In this document: in pieces, positions 47,083-56,023 of the stretch
How the letters are laid out: each line of letters opens with the position of its first letter
Position numbering within the stretch: position 1 is the stretch's first letter
Assembly (NCBI GenBank): GCA_028689585.1
Contig: JAQVCW010000020.1
Span: 21,605 to 85,604 of the forward strand
DNA length: 64,000 nt
Direction of reading: 5' to 3'
Source: Lachnospiraceae bacterium
GTDB lineage: Bacteria > Bacillota > Clostridia > Lachnospirales > Lachnospiraceae
Translations under genes and position numbers: made by a program
Notes under the pieces: generated by a model
Seen by the model: the letters and a program-made list of their open reading frames with translations, nothing else
Told to the model about the DNA's origin: nothing
The model's database searches: none

Positions 47083-48057
47083 TTATTCCAGTATTTTAAG
47101 GAAATTATTGCGCTGTCCCAACTGTCGGTTCAGCAGCTCCAGCTTCTGCTGGTACCGCCCCGGTATCCACGCTTTCCGGCTGCCGCAGTAATGATTCGCC
47201 AGTTTCCAGAATTTTTCCGGATATACCATACGCAGATGCAGAATTTTCCGTTCCTCTGTGGAAAGAGGCCGGATTCTCTCGTAGCATTCCAGCATCCTCA
47301 GGCCAAGGCGGATATCCCAGTCCTGTTTCTCCAGAATTTTGCGCATGAACTGGTACAGATCCACCACCTGATCGTCAAATCTGCACTTTTCAAACCCTGT
47401 GGTCGCCATCCCGGAATCCAGAAACAGCACATGGTGATAATTGTACTCCCCATGGCATACCATGCCCTCTTCCACCTGCTTTTTCTGAACCGCATCAAAT
47501 TCACCGGCTCTCACCGCCTCCTGTGCGTAGCTGGCCTGTTCATAAAAAACCGAAAAACTGCTGAGAAACAACTGTTCAAACGGATGCTTCGGCTCCCGTT
47601 TCCGCATGAAAGCCCTCACCTTGCGCATCTCCCGGTTTTTCCGCTCCAGCTCCTGGGTCAGTCCGATGCCCTGATATTCCCTGGGTTCTCCCGGAAACTT
47701 CATGCACTGATGGAGCCTGGCCAGATTTGCCACCGAATCCAGAATATCCCGTTCACTGGAAGCACTGCATTCCCGGCCCGCGTACCAGTCCTTCAGCACG
47801 TACCTGTTTTCATCCCGATCCACGGATACCAGCTTTCCTTCTTTCGTTTCCAGCGCAGTATCCACATTTTTGTATCCATTTTCTTTCAGCCGCTGAAAGA
47901 TCCGGTTTTGAAAAGCCATCTTTTTCTCTGACCCTTCAAAATCACACAGCAGCTTCAGCCCCTGATTGGTTTCACAAAGGTAAGATCCCCGGCCTCGTCT
48001 GGTGCTGATGATTTCCAGGTCATACTGCTCTAATACCTTCAACCCTCTGTCATTCAT
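47083..48057 (-). CDS. CotS-family (aminoglycoside-phosphotransferase fold) spore coat-like protein
   Basis: 324 residues. The protein-kinase-like fold of CotS/CotI/YtaA proteins: an N-lobe with RGRGSYLCET and YVLKDWYAGRE, and the catalytic loop as CHGEYNYHHVLF. The usual HGD-x4-N has Glu for Asp and His for the metal-binding Asn, and the downstream metal Asp is not evident in GFEKCRFDDQVVDL. It may be inactive as a kinase or use altered chemistry. Named from family resemblance and a sporulating host; a coat location is not shown. It lies between pgcA and hisS. Confidence 0.7.
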   Translation of the reverse strand: MNDRGLKVLEQYDLEIISTRRGRGSYLCETNQGLKLLCDFEGSEKKMAFQNRIFQRLKENGYKNVDTALETKEGKLVSVDRDENRYVLKDWYAGRECSASSERDILDSVANLARLHQCMKFPGEPREYQGIGLTQELERKNREMRKVRAFMRKREPKHPFEQLFLSSFSVFYEQASYAQEAVRAGEFDAVQKKQVEEGMVCHGEYNYHHVLFLDSGMATTGFEKCRFDDQVVDLYQFMRKILEKQDWDIRLGLRMLECYERIRPLSTEERKILHLRMVYPEKFWKLANHYCGSRKAWIPGRYQQKLELLNRQLGQRNNFLKILE

Positions 48058-48120
48058 TCCGTGCCCCCCTTTTCATGCTCCCTCTAGCTTATGAAAAGGA
48101 GGCGGACGTTATTCCAGAAT

Positions 48121-49389
48121 TTACAGCTCCGTGTCGTTGTATACTTTCTTGATATCCGTGTATCCGTTTTTCTCCAGCGTTTCGATCTGGAACTTCGCAT
48201 TTTTCTTCAGAGGCTGTACCGTAACGATCATGCCCTGCTCTCTCACCTTCGTTGCCTTTTTAAATACCTCCAGCAGTTTGGCCGGATCCGCTTTTTCATC
48301 CACCAGAAATGCCGTGCGCAGCTTGCCGCCCTCGTCCTCTTTCCAGTTCAGATCCTTCAATATGGTGATGATCCTCTCAAAGCCGATGGAAAAACCACAT
48401 GCGCAGGCCGGCTGATTGGAGAATCTTCCGATCATCTCATCATAGCGTCCGCCGCCGGCAATGGAAAAGTTGTAGCCGTCAATGCTGATTTCAAAAATCG
48501 TACCTGTATAGTAAGACATTCCTCTTACCAGTGTAGGATCAAATACGATATGCACCCCATCCTCTACCATGCAGGTCACACTGTTCATGACTGTATCGAT
48601 ATTTTCCGGCACTTTTGCCTCCAGACTGGAAGCGCAGGTATCCTTGCAGAACTCACCGCATTTCAGATCCGGTGTGATCTTTTCAAACATGCGGATGTAG
48701 TTTTCTACTGCCTCTGCGGGATATTCCTTTGCCAGAAGGCTCTCCTTCACCCCTTCCAGACCGATCTTATCCATCTTGTCCAGAATGATGAACACATCAT
48801 CATACTGCTCCGGTGTAAAGCCGGAAGCTGCCGCCATCCCTTTTAAAATACGGCGGTCATTGATATGAACGGTAAACTCCCGGATCCCCACCTCGGAAAA
48901 AATTCTGGTAAGCATTTTGGAAGTAGCCGCCACCAGCTCAATCTCAGCCATTATAGAGGAATCTCCAATAATATCAATATCACACTGAGTAAACTGGCGG
49001 AACCGTCCCTTCTGAGGCTTGTCCGCTCTCCATACATTTCCGATCTGAAGCGCCTTCAGCGGGGTGGGCAGATTATTTTTATTGTTGGAATAGTAGCGGG
49101 CCAGAGGCACGGTCAGATCATAGCGCAGGCCGCTGTCGGAAAGCTCTCCTGTCTCCATTCCCTTTTCCAGTTCACGTCCTCTTTTCATAATCTTAAAAAT
49201 CAGTTTTTCATTTTCGCCGCCCTGTTTTCCGGTAAGATTCTCAATATGCTCCATCGCCGGAGTCTCGATCTGATCGAAACCGTAGGTAGCGTAAGTCTGC
49301 TTGATCAAAGTCAGAACATGCTCTCTTAAACGCATGTCCTCCGGTAAAAAATCATTCATGCCTTTTACTGGTGTAGATATAAATTTCAT
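48121..49389 (-). CDS. hisS: Histidyl-tRNA synthetase
   Basis: 422 residues, a class II synthetase. Motif 1 region GMNDFLPED, the KMKRGRELE insertion, motif 2 (NVWRADKPQKGRFRQFTQCD), the histidine-specific MSYYTGTIFEI and motif 3 (CGFSIGFERII). The C-terminal anticodon domain is about 330-422. It charges tRNA-His. No aspS follows, unlike many Firmicutes, and no T-box was seen in the 200 bp upstream, only a family A hairpin 59 nt before the start. Confidence 0.95.
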   Translation of the reverse strand: MKFISTPVKGMNDFLPEDMRLREHVLTLIKQTYATYGFDQIETPAMEHIENLTGKQGGENEKLIFKIMKRGRELEKGMETGELSDSGLRYDLTVPLARYYSNNKNNLPTPLKALQIGNVWRADKPQKGRFRQFTQCDIDIIGDSSIMAEIELVAATSKMLTRIFSEVGIREFTVHINDRRILKGMAAASGFTPEQYDDVFIILDKMDKIGLEGVKESLLAKEYPAEAVENYIRMFEKITPDLKCGEFCKDTCASSLEAKVPENIDTVMNSVTCMVEDGVHIVFDPTLVRGMSYYTGTIFEISIDGYNFSIAGGGRYDEMIGRFSNQPACACGFSIGFERIITILKDLNWKEDEGGKLRTAFLVDEKADPAKLLEVFKKATKVREQGMIVTVQPLKKNAKFQIETLEKNGYTDIKKVYNDTEL

Positions 49390-49447
49390 TTCCTTTTCTC
49401 CTTGTATGATATCTTATATTTGAACATCCAATCATTGATATTTGAAC

Positions 49448-49487
49448 ATCAGCTCCTCTTAACTTTGCCTTGGGCAAACGGGCTGAT
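49448..49487 (-). repeat. Family A leader hairpin, copy A4
   Basis: On the minus strand ATCAGCCC pairs with GAGCTGAT, with an inner TTTGCC/GGCAAA stem. It lies 59 nt before hisS. The distal stem is replaced by an unrelated GCAGCATATATGGCAGC sequence. Confidence 0.65.
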
Positions 49488-49590
49488 GCTGCCATATATG
49501 CTGCAATGGCTGTGGTTTGTGTTTCACCGAATACAGTATATACAACATTTTCAGATACATCAACTGTTTTTCAGGCTGGCCGTCCGGTTT

Positions 49591-50934
49591 TTATTTCGCG
49601 GCGGATGCAGCGTAATTCAGGGCCCGCTCCAGCAGATACTCCTTCCGGTTATGTTCCGGGTGTGTAAGCACATCATCCAGCAGCATCTCCAGGATAACCC
49701 CCAGCTCTCTTCCCGGCTTCAGCCCGGCAGCGATCAGATCCTTTCCTGTGACTGCCATAGCCTTCAGAGACATGCAGTCTCCCCGTTCCAGAATGGACTG
49801 ATATATTTTCTCCAGTTCGTCCAGGTAGCACAGCTTGTCCTCCTGCACCCCCGGGTGCTGGGCCAGCGTATCCGCCCGCTTCACCTGCAGAAATTCCGGG
49901 AACAGATCCTCTCCCACCTGGCAGACCGCTCTTCTCACCCCTTCCGGACTCTGCTCCGGATACAGGGAATGATTCAGCACCAGGCGGTATACCTTGTTCA
50001 TGGTATCATTGTCAAACTTCAGCCGTTTCATAATTGTTTTTACCATCTGAGCGCTGCAGGCCGCATGTCCGCGGAAATGATAAATTCCCTTTTCATCCAG
50101 ACGGCTCATCTGGGGTTTTCCCATATCGTGAAGCAGCATCGTCAGACGCAGGACTTTATCCGCCCTGATATTTTTCAGCGCGACCAGCGTATGTTCCCCC
50201 ACAGAATAAATATGGTGGGAACCGTTTTGCGGCTGATCCATGAGCCGGTCGAACTCCGGAAGGATCACCGCGGTAATTCCCGTCTCGTATGCTTTTTTCA
50301 CCCAATCCGGATGGTCAGAGATCATCAGCTTCACCAGCTCGGTCTGAATACGTTCCGCACTGATTTTCTGCAGCGCAGGAGCCAGTCTGGAAATGGCCGT
50401 CTCCGTATTTTTCTCGATTCGAAATCCCAGTTGAGCCGAAAAACGCACTGCTCTCAAAATACGCAGTGCATCCTCTCCAAACCGTTCCTCCGGATCCCCC
50501 ACACACCGGATCACATTTCTCTTCAGATCCTCCAGGCCCTCAAATTCGTCCACCAGACCGGTCCGGTCACTGTAGGCCATGGCATTGATGGTGAAATCCC
50601 GCCTCTGCAGATCCTGTACCAGACTGGAAGTAAACTGCACCTCTTTCGGATGCCTGGAATCCTCATATTCTCCGTCAATCCGATACGTGGTCACTTCAAA
50701 CCCTTCCTTTTCCAGAAGAACCGTCACCGTTCCATGCTCAATGCCGGTATCAAAGGTTTTCGGAAAAATCCGCTTTACCTCTTCCGGCATGGCCGATGTA
50801 GTAATGTCCCAGTCCTGCGGAATCCTGCCAAGAACTGAATCCCTTACGCAGCCGCCCACCGCAAACCCTTCATATCCATTGGCCTCCAACTGTTTCAAAA
50901 TTTCTTTCACTTTCTCAGGGAGTAACAGCTTCAT
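49591..50934 (-). CDS. cca: CCA-adding tRNA nucleotidyltransferase with HD domain
   Basis: 447 residues. The nucleotidyltransferase head has GGCVRDSVLG and the catalytic DWDITTSA; nucleotide selection lies in RRDFTINAMAY and the GDPEERFGEDALRILRAVRF region. The HD domain has TMLLHDMGKP. It completes or repairs the 3' CCA of tRNAs. The HD domain is common in Firmicute and proteobacterial forms. A family B fragment lies upstream at 51063. Confidence 0.93.
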   Translation of the reverse strand: MKLLLPEKVKEILKQLEANGYEGFAVGGCVRDSVLGRIPQDWDITTSAMPEEVKRIFPKTFDTGIEHGTVTVLLEKEGFEVTTYRIDGEYEDSRHPKEVQFTSSLVQDLQRRDFTINAMAYSDRTGLVDEFEGLEDLKRNVIRCVGDPEERFGEDALRILRAVRFSAQLGFRIEKNTETAISRLAPALQKISAERIQTELVKLMISDHPDWVKKAYETGITAVILPEFDRLMDQPQNGSHHIYSVGEHTLVALKNIRADKVLRLTMLLHDMGKPQMSRLDEKGIYHFRGHAACSAQMVKTIMKRLKFDNDTMNKVYRLVLNHSLYPEQSPEGVRRAVCQVGEDLFPEFLQVKRADTLAQHPGVQEDKLCYLDELEKIYQSILERGDCMSLKAMAVTGKDLIAAGLKPGRELGVILEMLLDDVLTHPEHNRKEYLLERALNYAASAAK

Positions 50935-51062
50935 TCATAACTCCTTTATTATTTTCTGCAGACCCGGTTTTCTCCCAAACTGCAGCTTATTGTTTTCTCT
51001 TTTATTCACCTTATGCGCTTCGTGTATGCGCCTACTCAGCCCGCTCTGTATCCAGCCGGACA

Positions 51063-51100
51063 TTCGCACGCTTTTTGCGTTTTTTGCATGCGATTTGTTC
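51063..51100 (-). repeat. Family B fragment upstream of cca
   Basis: On the minus strand it keeps CAAATCGCATGCA and an AAAACGCAAAAAGCG stretch, close to the family B palindrome core. The AATCGCC hairpin is absent. Confidence 0.5.
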
Positions 51101-51160
51101 TTATTATACCATGTTTTCACATTCCTGTCACAATTATTATCTAAAATATAGCTGGCGGCA

Positions 51161-51286
51161 GTTACCGTTTGGCCTTTTACTTGACGCACAGCTTCCGGGC
51201 GGCTGCCCCAGGTATGCTACAGGTGCACCTGAGGCATACCTGGGGCAGCCGCCCGGAAAGCGTCCTCATTCCAAGACCGAACGGTA
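51161..51286. repeat. Family D foldback element, copy D2 (short form)
   Basis: A compact inverted repeat: CTTCCGGGCGGCTGCCCCAG and beyond, then TATGC with a 15-nt centre, then the complement. The ends read TTACCGTTTGGCC and, inverted, CTACCGTTCGGTC. The two arms are asymmetric outside the core in the same way as D1, so D2 is a D1-like element without about 150 bp of its interior. GCTGGCGGCAG and GCTGGCAACAG flank it directly. Confidence 0.85.
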
Positions 51287-51396
51287 GCTGGCAACAGGCT
51301 TTGAAGACCGCTATAGATACACCGGCAGTTTACAGAAAGCCACAAAAATGCTATATTGAAATGGAATATAAAACAATTCAGGAAAGGATACTATTT

Positions 51397-52626
51397 ATGA
51401 TGAAAAAAACAGCCCTGTTTTTATTGACCGGACTCGCCCTGACTGTATCTGTCTCTGGCTGCGGCAAAGATAAGTCTGCAGCAGAAAACTCCACCGAAAT
51501 GGTGACAGAGACCACCGCGGCGGCAGAACCGATTACCGGATATCTGATTGACGGTGCCAACAGCTATGTAACCCTTGGTGATTATAAGGAAATTGCCATT
51601 GAAAAGCCGGTCTACGAAGTGACCGCAGATGAAATTAATATGGAAGCAGAAAATTACCTCTATGATTACTCCACCACTCAGGAAGTGGATCGGGCGGCGC
51701 AGATCGGTGATGTCCTCACCGTAAATTTCACCGCTGCCATAGAAGGAGAGACAAAAGACTCTGCCTCTGAGGAAAATTACAGCGTAGAACTGGGATATGA
51801 AGAATTCGGGCCCGATTTTGACAGTCAACTGACCGGCGCCAAGACCGGGGACACCAAGACATTCTCCTGCTCCTACGATGAAGATGCCTGGTATGATGAC
51901 TGGAATGGCAAAACCGTCAATTTTGAAGTAACTATTAATAAGATAGAAGAAACTATCATTCCGGAATATACCGAAGACTTTGTAAAAACCGAGCTGGGCT
52001 ATGATTCGAAAGCAGATTTCGAAGCTTCCCTCAAAGAAACCCTCACCGCGAACCATGATGAGCAGAGCAATTCCGAAGCTTCCGAAAATGCAATGCTGGC
52101 TGCCATGGACACCTGCACGTTCAAAGACTATCCGGAGGATCTGTACAACTCCTGCGAAGAATCTGTCAAGGAAAGCTATTCTGAATTTGCCACCTCTTTT
52201 GGAATGAGCGAATCCGAAATCTATGAAGCATTTGGAATGACGGACGAAGATCTGAAAACAGAGATTCTGGATACCGTAAACCGCCGTCTGTTCATCAGCG
52301 CTCTTTGTGAAAAAGAAAATATTTCACTCACCACAGATGATTACGGTGATTATATCCAGAGCCAGTATTCCTATTATGGATATGAAGATGCAAGTACCTT
52401 CGCTACCGACTATGGCAAAGATTATCTGATCTGGCAGTTATATGAAGCCCGTACCAAGGATTTCCTGTTAAGCAATGCGCAGATCACCGAAGTAGCCGGT
52501 AATCTGAACGAAGAATACACGGACGAAGACGCGGAGGGAGAAATGGTGGAAGAAGAGGAAACTCTGAACGCACTTCCGGAGGAAGACAGCGAGGCATCTA
52601 CTGAATCCGCTTCAGAAGAACTGTAA
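51397..52626 (+). CDS. Exported trigger-factor-like lipoprotein (FKBP domain)
   Basis: 409 residues. The lipoprotein signal ends in SVSGC (lipid Cys about 22), followed by a Thr/Glu-rich spacer. An FKBP-like domain (about 95-185) has GDVLTVNFTAAIEG and the VELGYEEFGPDFDSQL loop. A trigger-factor C-terminal helical domain extends to about 365, then an acidic tail. The ribosome-binding N-terminal domain of true trigger factor, with GFRxGxxP, is missing. It should act as a chaperone or prolyl isomerase outside the membrane. The ATG at 51397 is chosen because GGAAAGGA lies eight bases before it; an open extension upstream runs through the D2 palindrome. Confidence 0.83.
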   Translation: MMKKTALFLLTGLALTVSVSGCGKDKSAAENSTEMVTETTAAAEPITGYLIDGANSYVTLGDYKEIAIEKPVYEVTADEINMEAENYLYDYSTTQEVDRAAQIGDVLTVNFTAAIEGETKDSASEENYSVELGYEEFGPDFDSQLTGAKTGDTKTFSCSYDEDAWYDDWNGKTVNFEVTINKIEETIIPEYTEDFVKTELGYDSKADFEASLKETLTANHDEQSNSEASENAMLAAMDTCTFKDYPEDLYNSCEESVKESYSEFATSFGMSESEIYEAFGMTDEDLKTEILDTVNRRLFISALCEKENISLTTDDYGDYIQSQYSYYGYEDASTFATDYGKDYLIWQLYEARTKDFLLSNAQITEVAGNLNEEYTDEDAEGEMVEEEETLNALPEEDSEASTESASEEL

Positions 52627-52722
52627 TTTTGCATTTTGGCTGCTGCAGAGCCGCTTTTTCCCTCATTAATGGAAGTATTTTATCATTTTTACATTCTTTC
52701 TCAAGTTTTAACGATTTTCCCC

Positions 52723-52751
52723 TTGACATATTAGATTTCAGGGAATATAAT
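52723..52751 (+). promoter_or_regulatory. Strong SigA promoter of the cold-shock gene
   Basis: TTGACA at 52723-52728 and TATAAT at 52746-52751 are separated by 17 bp. Transcription from about 52758 gives a leader of about 143 nt before the coding start, the long-leader layout typical of cspA-type genes regulated at the RNA level by temperature. Confidence 0.85.
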
Positions 52752-52900
52752 CAAGGGGCAATTAAGATTGACGGTTATAAGATATCACAAGCTATTTTCG
52801 ATTATGAAATCAGCGCCTTGTAGTAATCTGTATGGTTAGTGACTTTTTTATTACCAGTAATCGAAACAAATTTTTCATAATCTAAATGGAGGTACCCGTC

Positions 52901-53101
52901 ATGAATAAAGGTACAGTAAAATGGTTTAACGCAGAAAAAGGATATGGATTTATCACCGGCGAAGATGGAGCAGATGTATTCGTACATTTCTCAGCCATCC
53001 AGGGAGACGGCTTCAAAACTCTCGAAGAAGGCCAGGCCGTTACTTATGATTTGACCGAAGGCGCTCGCGGAATGCAGGCAGCTAACGTTGTTAAATGCTA
53101 A
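52901..53101 (+). CDS. csp: Cold-shock protein (CspA family)
   Basis: 66 residues, one cold-shock domain. RNP1 appears as KGYGFI and RNP2 as VFVHF. It binds single-stranded RNA and DNA and melts RNA structure. The ATG at 52901 is chosen, with GGAGGT seven bases before it; an in-frame ATG five codons upstream overlaps that site. A terminator follows. Monocistronic. Confidence 0.96.
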   Translation: MNKGTVKWFNAEKGYGFITGEDGADVFVHFSAIQGDGFKTLEEGQAVTYDLTEGARGMQAANVVKC

Positions 53102-53113
53102 TATCTGACCATT

Positions 53114-53149
53114 AAAAATAACGGTTCGCGTATGCGGGCCGTTATTTTT
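53114..53149 (+). terminator. Terminator of csp
   Basis: AAAAATAACGG pairs with CCGTTATTTTT around a 14-nt loop; the T run is part of the stem and continues shortly. It begins 12 nt after the stop. Confidence 0.85.
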
Positions 53150-53301
53150 GTGTATAAAATTCTAAAATACACACTGCGTCAGATTATGAAAAATACCTGG
53201 TATTTTCTATGATACCTTACGTTGTAAATTATTCTCAGCCTCATCAAGCCTGCTCCCAAATTTGGGAAGCAGGTTTACTTCATCACAGGCAGTCTATATG
53301 C

Positions 53302-53343
53302 AAAAAAATGCTGTAAAATTTAACTTAAAATTTTACAGCATTT
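53302..53343 (-). terminator. Terminator of nrdD
   Basis: On the minus strand ATGCTGTAAAATTT pairs with AAATTTTACAGCAT and continues in a run of seven T. A further imperfect AAGCCTGCT hairpin lies at about 53247-53275, between the two genes. Confidence 0.88.
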
Positions 53344-53376
53344 CATAGTTCAATATCACAATAGAGACCGGAGGCT

Positions 53377-55743
53377 CTATCTTCTGGCATCTACATATTT
53401 TTTAATATTGGATGCGTTTACATATTTCTTAGCCTTTTCGCCATCCACTACCACCAGCGTCGGAGCCTGCATGATGCTGTACTGAGACACCAGGTCCTGA
53501 TTCTCTTCCGCATCGATCAGTGTGTAGTCCTCGTCCTGGAGCATCTGCTTTGCGATCTTGCAGTTGGGGCAGGTCTTGGTGGTAAAGAGATACTTGACCG
53601 TGCCGGCGGGCTCTACCTGAACCTCATCTTCTTTTATGGTAACAACTGCACTTGAAATCTTCTTCAGAGAGGTTTCTTTCGGATCATACAGTTTACGGTT
53701 CTTGTATTCCTGTGTCTTGCCGTCGTTCCAGTTCTGTACCGGTCGGTAATAGCCGGTGATGCGGCTGTATACTTCCGCTGTTTTCCCGCATTTGGGACAG
53801 GTGAAATGTTCGCCTGCAATGTAGCCGTGCTCCTGACATACCGAGTAGGTAGGAGACAGAGTGTAGTAAGGCAGCTTGTAATGATCCGCTATGGTCTTTA
53901 CCAGATTCGCCGCCGCTTTCCAGTCCGGAAGCTTCTCACCCAGGAATGCGTGGAATACGGTCCCTGAGGTATAGAGTGTCTGCAGCTCATCCTGAATATC
54001 CAGAGCATCAAAGATGTCGGAAGTAAACTCCACCGGAAGGTGGGAGCTGTTGGTATAGTATGGCGTATCCCCTTCCTTTCCTGCGGTCTTGATATCGCTC
54101 CAGCGGGCCCGGTCATGCTTCGCCAGACGATAGGTGGTGGATTCCGCCGGAGTTGCCTCCAGGTTGTACAGATCGCCGTACTCCTCCTGATAAATAACCA
54201 GGCGTTCTCGCATATGGTTCAGTACTTCTTTTGCAAATTTCTGAGTCTCTTCGTGGGTCAGATCCCTGCCCAGCCATCCGGCATTCAGTCCTGCTTCATT
54301 CATGCCGATCAGTCCGATGGTGGAAAAATGATTGTCAAAGCTGCCCAGATACTTTTTGGTGTACGGATACAATCCCTCGTCCAGCAGCCTGGAAATCACA
54401 TTTCGCTTGATCTTCAAAGAACGGGCCGAAATATCCATCATACGATCCAGCCGCTTGAAAAATTCCTTTTTATTCTTGGACAAGTAAGCGATGCGGGGCA
54501 GATTGATGGTCACTACGCCCACGCTTCCGGTACTCTCTCCCGAACCGAAGAAACCGCCGGTCTTTCTGCGCAGCTCCCGAAGATCCAGACGCAGACGGCA
54601 GCACATGCTCCGCACATCACTGGGTTCCATATCACTGTTGATATAATTGGAAAAATACGGTGTGCCGTATTTGGAGGTCATTTCAAACAGAAGCCGGTTA
54701 TTTTCCGTATCAGACCAGTCAAAGTTCTTTGTGATGGAATAGGTTGGAATCGGATACTGGAAACCGCGTCCATTGGCATCCCCCTCGATCATGGTCTCAA
54801 TAAATGCCCTGTTGATCATGTCCATCTCAGGCTTGCAGTCCTTGTAGCAGAAATCCATCTCTTTTCCGCCCACAATGGCCAGCAGCTCTGCCAGATCCCC
54901 CGGAACCGTCCAGTCCAGAGTGATATTGGAAAAGGGCGCCTGAGTTCCCCAGCGGCTGGGCGTATTGACTCCGTAAATAAAGGATTCGATGCATTTTTTC
55001 ACTTCCGGATAGTTCAAATGGTCTGCCTTTACAAAGGGCGCCAGATAGGTATCAAAAGATGAAAATGCCTGAGCTCCTGCCCATTCGTTCTGCATGATTC
55101 CCAGAAAGTTTACCATCTGGTTGCACAGCACCGACAGATGCTTCGCCGGAGCCGAAGTAATCTTGCCATGAATGCCCCCCAGCCCTTCGGTAATAAGCTG
55201 CTTTAAGGACCATCCCGCACAGTAGCCGGTCAGCATGGACAGGTCATGGATATGGATGTCCGCATTGCGGTGAGCCTCGGCAATCTCCTCATCATAGATC
55301 TCTGACAGCCAGTAATTGGCCGTCACGGCACCGGAATTGCTCAAAATCAGGCCGCCCACGGAATAAGTCACTGTGGAATTTTCCTTTACACGCCAGTCCT
55401 CTACTTTTACATAGCTGTTTACAATCTCCTTGTAATCCAGAATCGTGGATTTCATGTTGCGGATCTTTTCCCGCTGCTTGCGGTACAGAATATATGCTTT
55501 CGCCACTTCTGCATAACCAGTCTGAACCAGTACGTGTTCTACGCTGTCCTGGATGCTCTCCACATCCACCAGGCTGTCTTTTATCTTAGGTTGAAAATCT
55601 GCTGTCACCCGAAGGCCCAGCAGATTGGTCATATCATCGTTGTATTCCATCTGAGTTGCTTCAAATGCCTTGGCAATCGCATCACCTATTTTACTCAGAT
55701 TAAAATCTGCTACCTCTCCGTCACGTTTTACTACACGAAACAT
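53377..55743 (-). CDS. nrdD: Anaerobic (class III) ribonucleoside-triphosphate reductase with C-terminal redoxin domain
   Basis: 788 residues. An ATP-cone (about 1-90), then the glycyl-radical barrel with the substrate Cys region, the zinc-type cysteines (CPKCG) and the radical Gly in RITGYYRPVQNWN. The final 75 residues form a glutaredoxin/thioredoxin-like domain with the active-site pair in TKTCPNCKIAKQ. It reduces NTPs to dNTPs without oxygen. The start at 55743 is chosen because the predicted promoter -10 box lies downstream of the longer ORF start at 55821. No nrdG activase is adjacent. Confidence 0.92.
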   Translation of the reverse strand: MFRVVKRDGEVADFNLSKIGDAIAKAFEATQMEYNDDMTNLLGLRVTADFQPKIKDSLVDVESIQDSVEHVLVQTGYAEVAKAYILYRKQREKIRNMKSTILDYKEIVNSYVKVEDWRVKENSTVTYSVGGLILSNSGAVTANYWLSEIYDEEIAEAHRNADIHIHDLSMLTGYCAGWSLKQLITEGLGGIHGKITSAPAKHLSVLCNQMVNFLGIMQNEWAGAQAFSSFDTYLAPFVKADHLNYPEVKKCIESFIYGVNTPSRWGTQAPFSNITLDWTVPGDLAELLAIVGGKEMDFCYKDCKPEMDMINRAFIETMIEGDANGRGFQYPIPTYSITKNFDWSDTENNRLLFEMTSKYGTPYFSNYINSDMEPSDVRSMCCRLRLDLRELRRKTGGFFGSGESTGSVGVVTINLPRIAYLSKNKKEFFKRLDRMMDISARSLKIKRNVISRLLDEGLYPYTKKYLGSFDNHFSTIGLIGMNEAGLNAGWLGRDLTHEETQKFAKEVLNHMRERLVIYQEEYGDLYNLEATPAESTTYRLAKHDRARWSDIKTAGKEGDTPYYTNSSHLPVEFTSDIFDALDIQDELQTLYTSGTVFHAFLGEKLPDWKAAANLVKTIADHYKLPYYTLSPTYSVCQEHGYIAGEHFTCPKCGKTAEVYSRITGYYRPVQNWNDGKTQEYKNRKLYDPKETSLKKISSAVVTIKEDEVQVEPAGTVKYLFTTKTCPNCKIAKQMLQDEDYTLIDAEENQDLVSQYSIMQAPTLVVVDGEKAKKYVNASNIKKYVDARR

Positions 55744-55807
55744 TCCCATCACCTTTCTCTTTCTTTGTTGTTCTGCGGAAGGAAGCACTGTGCTTCTTTC
55801 CTCTATC

Positions 55808-55836
55808 ATAGTATCAGACATCCAAATTTAAGTCAA
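55808..55836 (-). promoter_or_regulatory. Promoter of nrdD
   Basis: On the minus strand TTGACT (55836-55831) and TACTAT (55813-55808) are separated by 17 bp. The predicted start near 55802 gives a leader of about 58 nt. Confidence 0.75.
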
Positions 55837-55842
55837 TAGAAA

Positions 55843-55890
55843 ACACCATATCTATGTATTTTCATTTTCATTGAATACTAGATATAGTGT
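55843..55890 (-). promoter_or_regulatory. Tandem NrdR boxes
   Basis: ACACCATATCTATGTA (55843-55858) and ATACTAGATATAGTGT (55875-55890) match the NrdR palindrome consensus. Their starts are 32 bp apart, the classic three-turn spacing. They lie just upstream of the nrdD -35 box, so nrdD should be repressed by NrdR in response to the ATP/dATP ratio. Confidence 0.85.
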
Positions 55891-56023
55891 TTTCTGACAA
55901 TTTCATTTTCTTTCATCATCTGCCGGACAAGTATGAGATTTGTTTCTGTTTCCATCTGTCTCCAGACTAACTTTCGCTATATTTACTTTTTGTGATACAA
56001 TTTTCAAATATTCGGTCGTCCAA

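Noticed and set aside
49390..49590. Possible T-box upstream of hisS
   Set aside because: The region is too short and shows no T-box sequence AGGGTGGNACCGCG or specifier stem; only a family A hairpin is present.
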